The notes under the pieces were generated by a model. That model had not been told where the DNA came from, did no database searches, and saw nothing but the letters and a program-made list of their open reading frames with translations. DNA of 32,518 nucleotides from Oscillospiraceae bacterium. GTDB taxonomy: Bacteria > Bacillota > Clostridia > Oscillospirales > Oscillospiraceae. The stretch covers positions 1 through 32,518 of the forward strand of contig JAFXYD010000100.1 in assembly GCA_017541995.1 (NCBI GenBank). Direction: 5' to 3'. Positions 31,845 to 32,518 of this stretch are shown in pieces; the first letter of the stretch is position 1; every line of letters starts with the position of its first letter. Position numbers and translations under genes: made by a program.

Positions 31845-32356
31845 TTCTCCTTTGCTTCCAAACGCAGCCGGTAAATCTTCCGCAGCCATTCCGGCTGGCG
31901 TTGCATTTCCTTCTGCAAGCCCGCGAGCGTTCGCTTGCCGATCCTCCGATCCAGCAGAGCGAACATTTTGACAATGGGGTTGGAAGAATGTATGCTCTGC
32001 TGAATATCGCTGTTTCGGTAGCAATCCAGGGCCCGGCAGAATTCTTCGTCCGTGTATTCGCTTCGCTGCTCCAGGGGGCACTGCTCCAGACGCCGCCAGA
32101 AGTCCTGCCAATAGTCCGGAATGCTCATAGGGCGGGGCTGGCCGAGCCCCTCCTGGGACAGAAACCAGCTGTTCACCGTCTCCCAGGAGAAGCTTTTGAC
32201 GCAGACGCCGTCCATATAGAGTTCAAAGAAACGGCAGCCATCCATGCCCGCGGCGGTGGAGCAGTGGTAACGGATTCGGCCCCTCAGCTCCTCCGCCAGC
32301 ATCTCCCGTTCGAGATATTTTCGCATCCCGCTCCAGGATTTTTCCGCTTTTCCCAT
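31826..32356 (-). CDS. Uncharacterised 176-residue protein (possibly SF0329-like)
   Basis: I do not recognise a characterised function. The protein is soluble, charged and rich in Trp, Arg and Glu. It has no signal peptide or membrane helix. The N-terminal part (SWSGMRKYLEREMLAEEL, then GRIRYHCSTAAGMDGCRFFELYMDGVCVKSFSWETVNSWFL) recalls the small SF0329-type hypothetical proteins, where a Trp-start helix is followed by a strand with RFxIxxDG; this is a weak resemblance from memory. The C-terminal half is helical (SSNPIVKMFALLDRRIGKRTL, then QRQPEWLRKIYRLRLEAE-like). The start has GGGAG 7-8 bases upstream. The last residues (NGLPRP) come from a TCATTGCGAG repeat, so the original C-terminus may have been longer or different. 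It is flanked by GTAGGG palindromes on both sides. Confidence 0.7.
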   Translation of the reverse strand: MGKAEKSWSGMRKYLEREMLAEELRGRIRYHCSTAAGMDGCRFFELYMDGVCVKSFSWETVNSWFLSQEGLGQPRPMSIPDYWQDFWRRLEQCPLEQRSEYTDEEFCRALDCYRNSDIQQSIHSSNPIVKMFALLDRRIGKRTLAGLQKEMQRQPEWLRKIYRLRLEAKENGLPRP

Positions 32357-32518
32357 CTGAAATCTCCCACAAAAGCTGATTCTGGTTATCGGCTTTCATC
32401 AGCCGATCCATCGTAGGGGCGGTCATTGGCCGCCCGCCACACGTACCAGCTCTCCCCTCTGCACCACGCCCGTAGGGGCGGTCACTGGCCGCCCGGTCCG
32501 CCAGAGGCGGACGATTTG
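32357..32518. repeat. Right-edge region with two GTAGGGGCGG palindromes
   Basis: GTAGGGGCGGTC att GGCCGCCC (32413-32438) and GTAGGGGCGGTC act GGCCGCCC (32472-32494), followed by a GTCCGCC/GGCGGAC hairpin (32497-32513). No gene is seen. Confidence 0.75.

Overview
The window is chromosomal DNA of a GC-rich, spore-forming member of the Clostridia. It is most likely an Oscillospirales gut bacterium of the Oscillibacter / Flavonifractor / Dysosmobacter type. The evidence is the spoIIGA-sigE pair, the Firmicutes gene orders glmU-prs-pth, plsX-rnc and dprA-topA-trmFO, a lactocepin-like surface protease with gut-Clostridia accessory modules, and many short palindromic repeats in the gaps. The genus is inference; no rRNA gene is present.

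Layout. (1) 1-784 is gene-free repeat debris. (2) 785-7852 (+) is a 2355-residue secreted subtilisin-like protease. (3) 8141-9490 (-) is a small corrinoid-uptake module: a consensus promoter, a probable cobalamin riboswitch, a DUF4430 lipoprotein and an ECF transporter S component. (4) 9556-12435 (-) carries glmU-like, prs and pth. The GlmU homologue has a degraded uridylyltransferase half. (5) 12627-14356 (-) is plsX-rnc. (6) 14629-20595 (-) is a SpoU rRNA methyltransferase, dprA, topA and trmFO. (7) 20833-22035 (+) is a PG-binding/LysM/M14 peptidoglycan endopeptidase. (8) 22151-26183 (+) is a tight MoxR / DUF58 / transglutaminase operon, followed by galM (26229-27260). (9) 27600-29334 (+) is spoIIGA and sigE, with mobile-element debris upstream and a perfect 25-bp hairpin between them. 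(10) 29422-29877 (+) is nrdR with a clear promoter. (11) 29897-31726 (-) is a YgiQ-family radical SAM protein, and 31826-32356 (-) is a small uncharacterised protein.

Most genes are housekeeping genes in familiar order. I see no phage, CRISPR array, toxin-antitoxin pair, defence island, tRNA or rRNA. I did not find a clear new multi-gene system. The unusual material is: the riboswitch-headed corrinoid module; the half-dead GlmU; the duplicated three-part architecture of the giant protease; and several families of short palindromic repeats that fill intergenic space, reach into coding sequence (TrmFO C-terminus, DprA linker, the last small gene) and interrupt the spoIIG locus.
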